DNA of 64,000 nt from Pogonophryne albipinna (taxonomy: Eukaryota > Chordata > Actinopteri > Perciformes > Artedidraconidae), in the NCBI GenBank assembly GCA_028583405.1, contig CM053243.1, positions 34,561,420 through 34,625,419 of the forward strand, written 5' to 3'. The notes beneath the pieces were generated by a model. The model made no database searches and was not told the origin of the DNA. It worked only from the letters and a program-made list of their open reading frames with translations. Shown in pieces: positions 48,342 through 60,889 of the stretch; the first letter of the stretch is position 1, and each line of letters opens with the position of its first letter. Made by a program: the position numbers and the translations under genes.

Positions 48342-49000
48342 GTCAAGCTAAGGTACTTGTGATGGTAGCTAGTTAGTGCTCTTACCTGTGAGGCCTCCTC
48401 CAAACAGCATAATAACCAGACTGTATCATTAAAACTAAGTACCAGTTCTAGATCCTTGACTTTAGACAAACAATTCAAAAGACAAAATGTATTTAAAGAC
48501 CAATCTTTATTTGAAGGTGCCTCTTAACCTGAGATATTAGTTATACAGTAATAGTGTTGACAATCTAAAAAAACTGAGCAACTCAACAGTCAACTTTATA
48601 TTTCTTATTGTCTAAGCATTTATTATTTTCATTTTTCCCCTCTCATATTCAGTGTGGACGGATTGAGACAGCGTGGTGTCCAGAGAGCTGCAGAGACTTC
48701 AGGGAGAAATCTCCGTGTGATGGACGTCCTGTCTGTTGGTTTGGAGAGGACTGAGGGTCTTTCCTCTGCGAGGAGGACCAGGCCTGATGGAGGAGCCCAT
48801 TCTGGGCATAGCTGATACCAACTGCACAGGCTTAGTCTGTCACTTTATTTGACTAAATGTGTTTACTTATACATTTAATAGGTTTACACCTTCTGTCCAT
48901 ATGTGCTTTTTATTTAAAACATGTTTGATTAACTTTTGGTTCACATTTCAATCAATTGTATTTGTATTTGAACTCCTTTCGTCCATTATTCTTACTGAAA
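48342..49000. other. mostly featureless; possible exon at 48655-48840
   Basis: After CTCATATTCAG (acceptor-like, ending 48653) one plus-strand frame stays open for about 55 codons to a stop near 48820, and AATAAA follows at 49179-49184. There is no recognised motif and no partner exon, so this is weak. Confidence 0.25.
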
Positions 49001-49216
49001 ATGTTAGATTACACATTCACATCTGACTGAAGATTGGCCCCATTTATTTTTGACGTTGCAAACTCTGCGGTACAAGGCACATGATGTGAAGCTCATAAAG
49101 TGAGGCACATAGAAATAATCAGCTGATGGAGTGTAGATGTGAAAATAGCTGCATTCGATCAGCTGACTGTGTTTTCACAATAAAAGTAGTTTCTTAGTGA
49201 ATGTCCTGTACTGGTC

Positions 49217-50665
49217 TTAAAATCTCATAGCATCAGCTTTTAATGTTCCTCTTGGATGTTCTTCTTGACCCTCAGAGAAGGAGAAAATGTCGTGTCTTTC
49301 AGGCATGTCCTTTCCTAACAAAAATGACAGGAAACATAAAACATATTATTGCAGAACAAGTGTGTTATTTATGAAAGAGGTGTGTTTGTGTGTTTAGGGG
49401 CTGTAGATATAATTATTTTGTAATTTATTTATTTTTTATTTCAACAGTGAGCTACAAAGACAATCAGATTATGAATGAACAGTATGAAGTTCATCAACAT
49501 TGAAATATATGTTATTATCAAAATAATATTTAACTGTTATCAAAACGTAGTGCAACTGTAGAAGCTTGCTCTGTTGTCTCACTGAAAGAATCACTTTTAC
49601 CACGTTTTTTCAGACAATATTGAGAGATAAATAGTAGCAGTTCTCACTATGTCTTAAATATCTTTGCCTTCAATACATTAAATTAGAAAGCTGACAAAAT
49701 CATATTGCTTGTTAACATCTAAATGTAACTTTTTGCATGGAAAAAACCCTCAACTTCACTGATGTGTAGGTGATCTAGTATTTAGTATTGTTTAATGGAA
49801 CGTATATCAGTGTATTAAAGTCAATACTTCATTCATTTAAACCAATATCTTTCTTGATTCTTTGTACAGTATGAAAAAAAGAGTCTTTGTACCTGTGCTG
49901 AAGTTCACTGCTGTGAGGAGTCCAGTTCTGTCTCTCACTCTCTGGTCCAGCCTGTCTGCATCACCTGGACACCTTAAATAAACAGATATATGTAAAGTAC
50001 CATGTGTACAAACAATATAACTGATTCTCTTCTGTTGAACATGTTGGATTGTGTATTGTACGAGTCATTTTTATTTTACTGTAACTTTGGAAGTTGTGTT
50101 ACCAATGCTTACTGTTTATTTGATACCAATTTGGTAATGCAATTAATAAAAACAACAAGGTTTGGGTTCGTTCTTCAGATGACTGTGACGTTAACGTGTA
50201 AGCTCAATAATGCTCCAGCTCAACCAACCATATTGTAATCATCTTGAAATATGACATTAATAATTGTAATATACACACATCTTATTGTGAGGTTGATTTC
50301 ATATACACTACTTCAACATTAGCTTGTCTACATACTTGAGCATAGCCAAGTTAAATTAACCTTAGCGATGCATACAGTTCCTACCTACATAATAAAATAT
50401 CTCTCTAAGTTACAAGGATGACCTTATTTTATCAACCTCAAACAGAAGCCGTTTGTTCTACAGTATTATCCCACTTAACACTTGTCTATTTCGTTTTAAC
50501 CTTTATATATACAGTCTATGATTTTAACTTGGAGGCTACGATTAGCATCGTTAGCACCGATGTAGCTACCACTCGCTTACACGCTAACCCAAGCCTTAAC
50601 ATTCATTACGTAGCTGATTCAAATCATTAACACATAAATAAGTACTCGATTTTCACTTACCGCAT
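49217..50665 (-). CDS. candidate three-exon small gene, 60 residues, unknown function
   Basis: The predicted coding parts on the minus strand are 50665-50661, 49972-49893 and 49314-49217. Donors read GCG|GTAAGTG and CAG|GTAC; acceptors read TTTATTTAAG|G and TTTTTGTTAG|G. Joining them gives one uninterrupted frame from ATG to TAA, starting MRCPGDADRLDQRV and ending LKADAMRF, rich in charged residues with no signal peptide or membrane segment. A TATA box (TTATATAT, 50718-50711) lies about 45 bp upstream of the ATG. AATAAA is available at 49048-49043, about 170 bp past the stop. An upstream overlapping ATG would give a short dead-end frame. I do not recognise the protein, and splicing is inferred from consensus only. 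Confidence 0.38.
49320..49890. other. AT-rich, inferred intron 2 of the minus-strand gene
   Basis: No repeat or coding signal recognised. Confidence 0.3.
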
Positions 50666-50710
50666 GCATGCACCGTCTGTTGCAACCGTAGAGCGAGTCA
50701 CAATAGTCCG

Positions 50711-50718
50711 ATATATAA
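50711..50718 (-). promoter_or_regulatory. TATA box of the candidate minus-strand gene
   Basis: TTATATAT on the minus strand, 46 bp before the inferred start codon and upstream of a strong splice donor. Confidence 0.4.
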
Positions 50719-50899
50719 GCATGAAGAACAAACAAACAAGGCCGGGGTCAAGTTGTGTTAATTCCCTGGATGAGCTGAGCAGGCAGAGTGCCTGTAACTT
50801 CACGGAGCAGCTAGCAGAGAGACAAGAAGCTAGCAGCAGCAGTCACTTGACAGAGCCGTCACTCAATGTGACCACGCCCTAATTTATGCAAAAACTTTA

Positions 50900-51540
50900 A
50901 GACCTAATATAAATAAAAGGGTCGCGTTAGAAAACAATTCACTCACAGATCCATAATCATGAAGGTGGAATCTAACTATATTCATAATAATATCTATTGC
51001 ATTCATGGGTAGAAACATGTTTTTTTATGCTGTAAAGTTGGGCATTTTAACATGGGGGTCTATGGAAATTGCTCCTTTCTGCAGTCAGTCCCTATCGGCC
51101 AATATATGAACTGTAGTGTGTTGCACTTCAGTATTGGCGTCCCGGCTATTCCCCGCTTGGTTGAGATATGTAGACTACAGTATGTAGTTTGTTGATAAAT
51201 AGGACATGTTGTGCTTTTTCTCAGGTTCATCCTCTGACATGTTTACATGCTTTAATGTTTACCCTCTGTCTAAAACCACAACCCTCTGCTCTAATTGGTT
51301 AGCTTGCTGGCTCTGTTGTGATTGGTCAACTGCTAAGAGATGCGTTGGAAATCTCCTGCTCCTTAACATATTACGTACAATGTGTTGGATTGATAGCCAA
51401 TAGAAGCACAAGTGTAACATAGTGATGTCACAATGTTACGGATGTAAACAAAGGTCGACAATCAAGGATTTTAGCCCTTGCCGATCATTTACCTGCACAA
51501 AAACCTATTTACTGTAACAAACTTCAGGAAAGGGCAAACC
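50900..51540. other. no recognised feature
   Basis: Ordinary intergenic-looking sequence with short frames only. Confidence 0.5.
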
Positions 51541-51548
51541 CCTAAAAG

Positions 51549-51985
51549 CATACTTGCCAACCCTCCCGATTTTCGCGGGAGACTCCCGATTTCATTGCCC
51601 TCTCCCGGTTCCCTCTCGGGGTCATATTTCTCGCTCATTTCTCCCGATTTCTGACAATATCAGATTTACTCAGGACTGTTTCCACTCAGACTTTAATACA
51701 GCTACACCATTGTTTGGTTTCCATGGTAGCGCGTCTCTTTAGTAGGGCGCGCAACTGACAGTCTGAGAGGGTGAGGAAGAGAGTCACAGTAAACTGAACA
51801 AGAATCGACAACTCTACCCTCTGCTCACTCCTTTCCATGCTACAGGCCGCAAGACAGTGCACTAACAACTACAATAAGCATGTTAATGTTAAGCTAATAC
51901 AGCTCCGGCGATCCACTAACCGCCCCCCCAACGCGGTGGTTTTGAAATGCTCCCGATTTCTGAGGTTTCAAGGTCGGCAAGTATG
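51549..51985. mobile_element. hAT-type miniature element, exact 8-bp duplication
   Basis: 437 bp. The ends CATACTTGCCAACC and (inverted) CATACTTGCCGACC are flanked by CCTAAAAG on both sides (51541-51548, 51986-51993). CTCCCGATTT words are repeated at both ends. No coding capacity. Confidence 0.93.
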
Positions 51986-51993
51986 CCTAAAAG

Positions 51994-52866
<873 letters not shown>

Positions 52867-53329
52867 GGACAGAGCACTATGCATGATGAATAATTTTATA
52901 ATGACCACTTCACTGTCTTGATGTGTGATATCTTAAGTGGTGAAAACGAAAAGTCCCAAGGAGATAGTTATATAATACGCCAAAGCCAATTGGATTTGGA
53001 AGTCATTTGGCGGTGTGTCTGACTGCAGAAGGATGTCATTGGTGGGGCTGTGGAGAATACGTGAATTTTGCAAAATCAAATTTAGCAAACCTACTTTTCT
53101 CACCAAGGCTTTAATCCTTGATTAAGTTATTGCATACTCCTTCTTCAATCTGATCCTTCTGCATTATGATTTAGTACAGTAAGTACAATCTCTTAAGAAT
53201 CAGGACAAACTTTATGTCTCGAGCACGAAGGCTTAAATATCTACAAAAAATATTTTTAAATTGGAGCTGAGACCGTCAACTAGCCACCTACACTCTTGAA
53301 AACGAGATTTTTAATATTTCATTCTAAAG

Positions 53330-53620
53330 CCACAAATGGTAAGAAGCTGCAATAAAAGCCTCCACTTTTCTGAGAAGGCTTTTGGCAAGATTTTGGAATC
53401 TGGCAGCAGGGATTTTCACCGATTCAGCTACAAGAGCATTAGAGAGGTTGGCCACTGGGCGATAAGGCCTGGCTCAGAGTCAGTGGTCCAGTTCATCCCA
53501 AAGCTGTTGGATCGGGTCGAGATCAAGGCTCTCTGCAAGCCAGTGAAGTTCTTCCACACCACACTGAGCAAAGCATTTCTTCCTCTTGCCATTCATTTTT
53601 TAAAGCCAAACACTGTTGCT
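53330..53620. repeat. fragment of a dispersed fish repeat
   Basis: GTTCATCCCAAAGCTGTTGG and CCAGTGAAGTTCTTCCACAC are phrases I recognise from an abundant fish DNA repeat. Ends are not visible and the family is not named. Confidence 0.4.
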
Positions 53621-53799
53621 CCTGAATCAATCATAAACAAACATACACACAAAGGAAGTACAGTGCTTTTAAAAAACAGATATATATGTTGTGGCTTAAG
53701 GCAGCACACTTCTGTTTGCATTATACTTATCACCAGCCAATTGATTGTTGTTGGCGAAGTTTACATTTATGTATACAGTACAAATAAATAATTATTATA

Positions 53800-55113
53800 G
53801 ATTACATGTCCAGTAACATGTTGATATTGTGGAAGTCATTTGAGTTTCAAGGAGGACAGAAACATTGGATTGAGATGGCTCTAGTGCATCTTCTAGAATG
53901 AGGGATACAGTGCTTGATGGCCAAGTCCCCCAAGTAACATCTCTGGTGTTTCAGCTTCAATTTAGTACTAAATAGGAAAAATGTCATGTCTCTGCCTTTC
54001 TGATTGGAATAGAAAATCATGTAATATCCGAAAAATCGGCCCATCTGTTTTTGTCCCTGTTTTTCAAAAACAGATGAAATAACAGAAGTGATGGGCATGA
54101 CTGACATCATGAAAATTATACACATGAAAAAACAACATCTTACAGGCCTGCTGTAATTTTTACACCCGTTCTGGCAAAGGAAGGTTCGAGAAATCCGGGA
54201 AAACAGATTGAATTAACTCTTTGAATCCAGGTTTAATTTTGATCAAATCAGAATTGTGATTGTTTCGAACATTGGTAAGACCTATCAATTGCATGTTGGG
54301 TGAATTTTGCAGTGTTACTTTCAAGGTTAAATTGAGCTTTGTTTTGTGTTATATGATGCCAAAATATCCCCAAAGGGCAGAAACTATAAATCTGCCCTAG
54401 TACTACGATAAAACATTTGTGTACATGCGGATACGGGGGAATAGTGTTAATAGTGGTATGCTTTTGTGATGCATCAAAACAAATGTATGGATAATCCACG
54501 TATCTCTTTTTCAATATAGCCAAATAGTGATCAATAATTATATAGTCAAGTTTTTTCGTACTTTTTCTAGGAATTGTGTCAATGGTTTCAGAATAAAAAA
54601 GTCCATTCACTTCATTAAACTGTAACTATCTCTCTTAGCTGTTGGTTATAAACCCTTTTTTTGTTGTTTAAGTGAAGGGACTCTTCTTGAAACATCCTAT
54701 CAATCCGTTCAGGAACACAATTGGCTGTATAAGTGTATTCAACTGGCTGAGAGTGATGTGTGGCTGTCTACTAATAATAGCCATCACCTCACGGCACTTA
54801 ACTCACTTTTATGGTTCCTTATCCAAAGCCACTGCCTTCTCCTTCCTATACTTCAGATTTTACTTTTGAAACAATTTATTAACCTAAATCTTTGAGGACA
54901 CAGGTAGTTAAAATCTACTCCAGCATATACTGGGTGTACTCTTGCTAGAGGATGTTGCTGTAGCTGCCTTTTCAGTTTTTTTCCCATGACGCAGTATGGT
55001 ATAAAAATTGACCAGCATCTTGAAAAATGAAGATCAGTCGTAGGTCACATGTCATAAGGCTGTTGGTAGGAGTTTGAATGGCTTTGCTGATCCAAAATTA
55101 TTTCTCTGGCTGC
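53800..55113. other. no recognised feature
   Basis: Unique-looking sequence up to the gypsy insertion; GCTGC at 55109-55113 is the left target duplication. Confidence 0.5.
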
Positions 55114-55595
55114 TGTTGTGCACCGTCAAAAGTGTTAATAATCATGTTTCATATTTATGTGTTATTATTGCTCACTTCCTGTTTTGTTTGTTTCACGCCT
55201 CATTTCAGGTCCCTTGACTCACTTCCCTCATCAGTATCAGCCCCGCCCCTGATTGTGTTCACCTGTGTATGGTTGTTGAGTGTTTAAAGTCCCCAGTCTC
55301 CCAGCATTCAGTGTCAGTTCGTTTTTGTCCTGTCCTCATGCCAGAGTTCTGCTCTTCAGCGTTTGCACTTTTTGATTCAAGCCTATCTTTGCTCCTGAAA
55401 CTTATTATAAGTTTAGTTCCTCACGTTGTGAGCGATTTTCTGTTGTACCTTGTTCAAGCCCTTTTTGTCATCTCGTAAGAGTGATTTTCTTTTGTTACCT
55501 TTTTTTGTACAAATAAAGTATATTAATTATACTTTACCTTTGGCTCCCGGGTCGTGCATTTGAGTCCTTATCCTTGTGTAACCAAGTTCATAACA
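55114..55595 (+). repeat. 5' LTR of gypsy copy 2
   Basis: TGTTGTGCACC to TTCATAACA. The TATA-like TTTAAA (55283-55288) is followed 25-30 bp later by GTCAGTTCGTT (55313), the inferred transcript start. AATAAA lies at 55512-55517. The only difference from the 3' LTR that I found is G at 55170 versus A at 59893. Confidence 0.95.
55283..55323 (+). promoter_or_regulatory. LTR core promoter and inferred transcript start
   Basis: TTTAAA at 55283-55288 and GTCAGTTCGTT at 55313-55323. The start is inferred because these 11 bases are exactly complementary to the sequence next to the LTR (55597-55607), as in self-primed Tf1/sushi elements. Confidence 0.6.
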
Positions 55596-55596
55596 G

Positions 55597-55607
55597 AACG
55601 AACTGAC
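55597..55607 (+). promoter_or_regulatory. self-priming site for reverse transcription
   Basis: AACGAACTGAC begins one base after the 5' LTR and pairs perfectly with GTCAGTTCGTT at 55313-55323. No tRNA-type TGG primer site is present in the 16 bases between the LTR and the gag ATG. Confidence 0.8.
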
Positions 55608-55611
55608 CACA

Positions 55612-56526
55612 ATGGACTCAGCCGACCCAAAAGCTCTTCACGCCGCCCTGTCAGCCCAAGGCGTGAGGATTTTTCGTCACGAGGAACAGCTGGGATTAAT
55701 CAGCCAAGGAGTGCAGGCACTGGTAGGAAACCAGGCCGAGCTCCAAGTTTCCTTCTCTGCACAGATACAACAGCTGACGGATCAGATGCAGCAGTTCATC
55801 ACTCACCTTCAGACTGCTCCGCCGATGACGTCAGTCACAGCTGACCGCCTGCATGTCGCGGATCCTGTTGACGCTGTCAATCCGAGCCAGGCTGTTTCCT
55901 CCTCACTACGGCTGGCTCTCCCGGAGAGGTTTTCCGGAGATTCCATAAATTGCAGAGCCTTCCTGGTGCAGTGCGACCTGCATTTCCAACACAACCCAGG
56001 CGCTTTCTCATCAGACCATGGTAAAGTGGCGTTCATCGTGTCCCATTTAACGGGAAGAGCTGCAGCCTGGGCTACTGCAGAATGGTCCAGAGACACGGAA
56101 CTATGTTACTCATTACCCGACTTCACAGACACTATGAGTCGTATTTTTGACCACTCATCACCTGCAACAGAAGCCAGCCGAAGACTACTTCAGATGCGGC
56201 AGCATAAGCGCCAGGTGGTGGATTATGCTATCGAGTTTCGCACGGCAGCAGCGGACAGCGGGTGGAATATTCCGGCTCTTCGCGACGCTTTTCGGACTGG
56301 ATTAGCAGATTCAATCAAGGACCAGCTGGCTCCCCTGGAGGTACCCCGGGACCTGGAATCTCTCATCGCCGTTTCCATCCGGATCGACAACCGACTTCGG
56401 GAAAGAGAGAGAGAACGTCGACACAGCCGTGACGGACATCCCAGTTTCCAGGGCTTTTTCCCACGAGCCGTTCCACCAGAGGAGGTTTTTCAGCAAGCTT
56501 ACCAGCCAAGAGGAGGGCGCTGGTGA
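55612..56526 (+). CDS. gag: gag polyprotein, intact (304 residues)
   Basis: The structural protein of the particle. The start ATG lies 17 bases after the LTR. Residues about 22-65 are predicted to form a coiled coil (glutamine-rich, heptad-like). Residues about 98-260 match the retrotransposon gag capsid fold ([41 protein letters not shown]). The tail is basic and acidic ([11 protein letters not shown]). Only three cysteines occur (114, 121, 165), so the CCHC knuckle normal for sushi-type gags is absent, and the arginine-rich tail may take over RNA binding. The TGA at 56524-56526 overlaps pol. Confidence 0.93.
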   Translation: MDSADPKALHAALSAQGVRIFRHEEQLGLISQGVQALVGNQAELQVSFSAQIQQLTDQMQQFITHLQTAPPMTSVTADRLHVADPVDAVNPSQAVSSSLRLALPERFSGDSINCRAFLVQCDLHFQHNPGAFSSDHGKVAFIVSHLTGRAAAWATAEWSRDTELCYSLPDFTDTMSRIFDHSSPATEASRRLLQMRQHKRQVVDYAIEFRTAAADSGWNIPALRDAFRTGLADSIKDQLAPLEVPRDLESLIAVSIRIDNRLRERERERRHSRDGHPSFQGFFPRAVPPEEVFQQAYQPRGGRW

Positions 56527-59500
56527 GCAAGTTTTCCACAGACTTTCCTTCTCGTCCAGTTACCAAGGTAAACATTTTTATTAATGATCAGGTCATTTCC
56601 CAAGGAGTGCTAATAGACTCAGGAGCGGACGAAAGTCTTATGGATTGGGGCATAGTCAAACAGCTTGGTATAAAAACTGTCCCTCTATCTTCTCCCATTA
56701 CCGCCAGTGCTTTAGACGGACGTTTGTTGTTTACAGTCACCCACTGCACAGAACCTATCCAGATCACTGTAAATAATGACCACACTGAAGTTATGCAGTT
56801 TCACATTTTTGAATCTGCTCAGCATCCGGTTATTTTGGGTTTTCCGTGGCTAAAAATCCACAACCCACACATTGACTGGCGCTCAGGAAGGGTTAAGGAG
56901 TGGGGAGAGGATTGCATTAACAGGTGTAAACATTCACGCTCTGTTAAAGCACCAACAGACCCTAGTAGGATCGTCATTGATCACCCAGACTATCCTGACC
57001 TACAGAAGGTACCGTCATGTTATCATGATCTTAAGGAAGCATTTAACAAATCAAAAGCCATGTCGTTACCTCCTCACCGACCTTTTGATTGCCCCATTAA
57101 TCTCTTACCGGGGGCTCCCATTCCCAAGGGAAAACTGTATTCGATCTCAAGGCCAGAGAGAGCGGCAATGGACGACTACATTTCCGCTTCTCTCAAATCA
57201 GGGATTATCCGTCCTTCATCTTCCCCAGCTGGAGCGGGGTTTTTCTTCGTGGGAAAAAAGGACGGTTCTCTGAGACCTTGCATAGACTACAGCCCTCTTA
57301 ATGACATTACGGTAAAAAACCGCTATCCTCTGCCACTCATGTCCTCTGCTTTCGAGCTACTTCAGACTGCCAAGATTTTTACCAAGCTGGACTTAAGAAA
57401 TGCTTATCACTTGGTTAGAATAAGGGAAGGGGATGAGTGGAAGACAGGATTTAATACTCAGAGCGGTCACTATGAGTACCTTGTTATGCCTTTTGGACTG
57501 TGTAATGCACCGGCTGTGTTTCAGGGTTTTGTGAATGAGGTTTTGCGGGAATTTTTGAATGTTTCTGTGTTTGTGTACCTTGATGACATTTTGATTTTCT
57601 CACCAGACTCTAAGTCCCATGTTCACCATGTCCGTCAGGTTCTGCAGAAACTACTCGAGAATCAATTATATGTCAAGGCAGAGAAGTGTGAGTTTCACGT
57701 AGAAAAGGTGGCCTTTCTAGGATATATAATCTCACCAAACCAGATGCAGATGGAACCTGCTAAAGTCAGTGCAGTTTCCAAGTGGCCAACACCAGACTCC
57801 AGGAAGAAGGTTCAGCAGTTCTTAGGGTTTGCAAACTTCTACAGAAAGTTTATAAGAAACTTCAGTTCTGTAGCTGCTCCTCTGCATGTTCTGACTTCTT
57901 CCAAAGTTCCCTTCAAGTGGACTCCCCAGGCTGACTGCGCTTTCCAGCTCCTCAGGGAGAGGTTCACCACAGCGCCGATTCTCACCATTCCGGATCCCCA
58001 GCGCCAGTTTGTGGTCGAGGTCGATGCTTCCAATGAGGGAATTGGAGGCATTTTGTCCCAAAAATCCTTGAAAGACAACAGGATACACCCATGTGCCTTC
58101 CTGTCGCGGAAGCTGACGGCGGCAGAGAAGAACTACGATGTGGGAAATAAGGAACTGTTAGCTGTAAAAGCTGCTCTGGAGGAATGGAGACACTGGTTGG
58201 AGGGGGCAGAACAGCCGTTCTTAGTTTGGACAGACCATAAGAACCTGGAGTATATCAGAAAGGCTAAACGCCTCAACTCTCGGCAGGCCAGGTGGACTCT
58301 ATTTTTCAGTAGGTTCAACTTCACTCTCTCTTTCCGTCCCGGATCTCAGAATCAGAAGCCTGATGCCTTGTCTCGCCTTTTCGATCCAGAACCTTTTTCG
58401 GTAGAGCCCAAGACCATCCTTCCATTAAACCGTATGGTCGGAGCCTTTTCCTGGCAATTAGAATTGGACGTTAAACAGGCTAACGCATTAAACCCAGCAC
58501 CTAGCAAAGGTCCAAACCACCTGCTCTTTGTTCCTGTGTCTCTCCACTCTAAGGTCATCCACTGGGCCCACACGTCGGTGATCTCGTGCCACCCTGGAGT
58601 TAAAAGGACTATGTACAGGATTAAGCAGCGTTTCTGGTGGCCAGCCATGAAGAAGGATGTGCAGGAGTACGTGGCGGCTTGTCCGGTGTGTGCCTGCAAT
58701 AAGACCTCGTCCCAGGTCAAGATGGGTTTGCTCCAACCACTGCCGATTCCTCAACGTCCCTGGTCACATATATCTATGGACTTTGTGACAGGTCTTCCCT
58801 CGTCCAGAGGCAAAACTACGGTTCTGACAGTGGTGGACCGGTTCTCCAAGATGGTTCATTTCATTCCTCTAACCAAGATCCCCTCTGCCAAGAGTACCGC
58901 AGAGGTCATGATGAACCAAATATTCAGGATCCACGGATTTCCAAATGACATTGTTTCCGACAGAGGTCCACAATTCATTTCAGCTTTCTGGAAGGAGTTT
59001 TGCAGACTCATAGGCGCTACTGTCAGCTTGTCTTCAGGTTACCACCCTCAATCAAATGGACAATCGGAGCGTCTGAATCAAGAACTGGAGACTACACTAC
59101 GCTGTCTCGTGTTCCAGAACCAGACCAACTGGAGCGACCACCTCACTTGGGTGGAGTTTGCACACAATACTCTTCCCACGGCGGCCACAGGTCTCTCGCC
59201 TTTCCATTGTGCCAATGGTTATCAACCGCCGCTGTTCTCAACCGACGAAGGGGAAGTTAAGGTACCATCAGCTCACGCCTTGATTAGACGCTGTCGCCGA
59301 GTTTGGGCTGGAGCTCGCCAATCTCTGCTACGAAGTTCGGCTCGGATGAAGGATGTAGCAGACATCCACCGCAGGGCCGCTCCCAGCTACAAACCGGGTC
59401 AAAAGGTGTGGCTTTCCACCAAGGACCTACCACTTCAGGTGGCGTCCAAGAAGTTGACTCCAAGGTTTGTGGGGCCTTTTCCGGTGTCAAAAGTCATCAA

Positions 59501-59864
59501 TCCGGTATCTGTGCGCCTAAGACTTCCCAGAACCATGGGGGTACACCCTACATTCCACGTCAGCAAGATTAAGCCAGTTCATGAGAGCACGCTGATTCCC
59601 GCCTCCAAGCCCCCTCCACCACCCCAGTTCTTCGAAGGTGGCCTAACGTACAAGGTCCGCAAGTTGCTGGAGGTCCGCAATAGGGGTCGAGGCAAGCAAT
59701 TCCTGGTGGATTGGGTGGGTTATGGTCTCGAGGAAAGGTGCTGGGTTCCTGCGAGATTCATTGTGGACAAAACCCTGATTCAGGATTTTTATGATCGGCC
59801 TGGGCCGTCAGGAGTCGGCCCTAGAGGGGGGGGTACTGTTGTGCACCGTCAAAAGTGTTAATAA
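56523..59864 (+). CDS. pol: pol polyprotein, intact (1112 residues)
   Basis: It supplies protease, reverse transcriptase/RNase H and integrase for cytoplasmic cDNA synthesis and nuclear integration. Motifs are as in copy 1: DSGA at 32-35, YLDD at 352-355, integrase D753, D813 and E849, chromodomain about 1043-1090 ([10 protein letters not shown] to WVGYG and CWVPARF). The first differences from copy 1 include S for P at residue 10. The pol frame is open back to 56433, overlapping gag by about 93 bases with no ATG, so a -1 frameshift in that window is the likely route. No canonical slippery heptamer is seen; CTTTTTC at 56454-56460 is the nearest. The chromodomain may guide insertion towards particular chromatin. 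Confidence 0.95.
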
Positions 59865-60318
59865 TCATGTTTCATATTTATGTGTTATTATTACTCACTT
59901 CCTGTTTTGTTTGTTTCACGCCTCATTTCAGGTCCCTTGACTCACTTCCCTCATCAGTATCAGCCCCGCCCCTGATTGTGTTCACCTGTGTATGGTTGTT
60001 GAGTGTTTAAAGTCCCCAGTCTCCCAGCATTCAGTGTCAGTTCGTTTTTGTCCTGTCCTCATGCCAGAGTTCTGCTCTTCAGCGTTTGCACTTTTTGATT
60101 CAAGCCTATCTTTGCTCCTGAAACTTATTATAAGTTTAGTTCCTCACGTTGTGAGCGATTTTCTGTTGTACCTTGTTCAAGCCCTTTTTGTCATCTCGTA
60201 AGAGTGATTTTCTTTTGTTACCTTTTTTTGTACAAATAAAGTATATTAATTATACTTTACCTTTGGCTCCCGGGTCGTGCATTTGAGTCCTTATCCTTGT
60301 GTAACCAAGTTCATAACA
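59821..60318 (+). repeat. polypurine tract and 3' LTR of gypsy copy 2
   Basis: A G-rich purine tract (59824-59833), then TAC, then the 482-bp LTR from 59837. The last pol codons and stop lie inside it. Confidence 0.95.
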
Positions 60319-60323
60319 GCTGC

Positions 60324-60640
60324 CTTAAAGGTATATCATAATTCTTGTTTATATGCACATAGTACATTGCCTATTTTATTTATTTGACTACTAAGAGAAA
60401 GCAATGTCCTTTCTCCTAGAAGTTAATGAATTTATTTTGGTTTGTTTACTCCCATTTACCGATACCAGGGACTTCAAAAATTGGTTTTACACTTAATGAA
60501 TTAACCTTGGGAAATACCAAGCGTATGTGCTGATCTAATATTTCTAAGCATCTCTGACATTATTGTTTTCACTTTGCATCACAGATTATCGGGGTGCTGG
60601 CATGTTGTCATCCAAACGGTTTAGATTTGTTTTCCCAGAG
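60324..60640. other. no recognised feature
   Basis: Sequence after the insertion continues that before 55109; nothing identifiable. Confidence 0.5.
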
Positions 60641-60645
60641 TGTAA

Positions 60646-60880
60646 AGGCCCGGACACATCAAGCCGATTTCGGGCGTCGATAGATGTCGATAAATGTCTG
60701 GCCGTCGATTAGGGATGCCAGAAACTGATCATGATCAAATTCGAAAATCGGACAGCCCTGGCAAATATTAATTGATTTAGCGTCCTGTCGCCCTACTCAG
60801 ATTGGTGTGTCCCGCACCGTTGTGTCTTTTCGGCCGTTCCAACATCTTCCGCCGCCGATTCGACATGTCGAATCGGCCGC
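60646..60880. repeat. possible miniature element fragment with a 22-bp perfect palindrome
   Basis: GGCCCGGACACATCAAGCCG at 60647 is partly matched inverted by TTGGTGTGTCCCG at about 60803. A perfect 22-bp palindrome centred on GACATGTC lies at 60855-60876. GTCGAT words are repeated. The boundary is uncertain. Confidence 0.4.
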
Positions 60881-60889
60881 GGAGCCTTC

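Larger units (their letters stand above)
55114..60318 (+). mobile_element. complete Ty3/gypsy sushi-class retrotransposon, copy 2
   Basis: 5205 bp: LTR, 11-base self-complementary priming site, gag, pol, polypurine tract, LTR. The LTRs are both 482 bp. GCTGC flanks it on both sides (55109-55113, 60319-60323), a 5-bp integrase duplication. All frames are intact, so this is a recent and possibly competent insertion. Confidence 0.97.
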
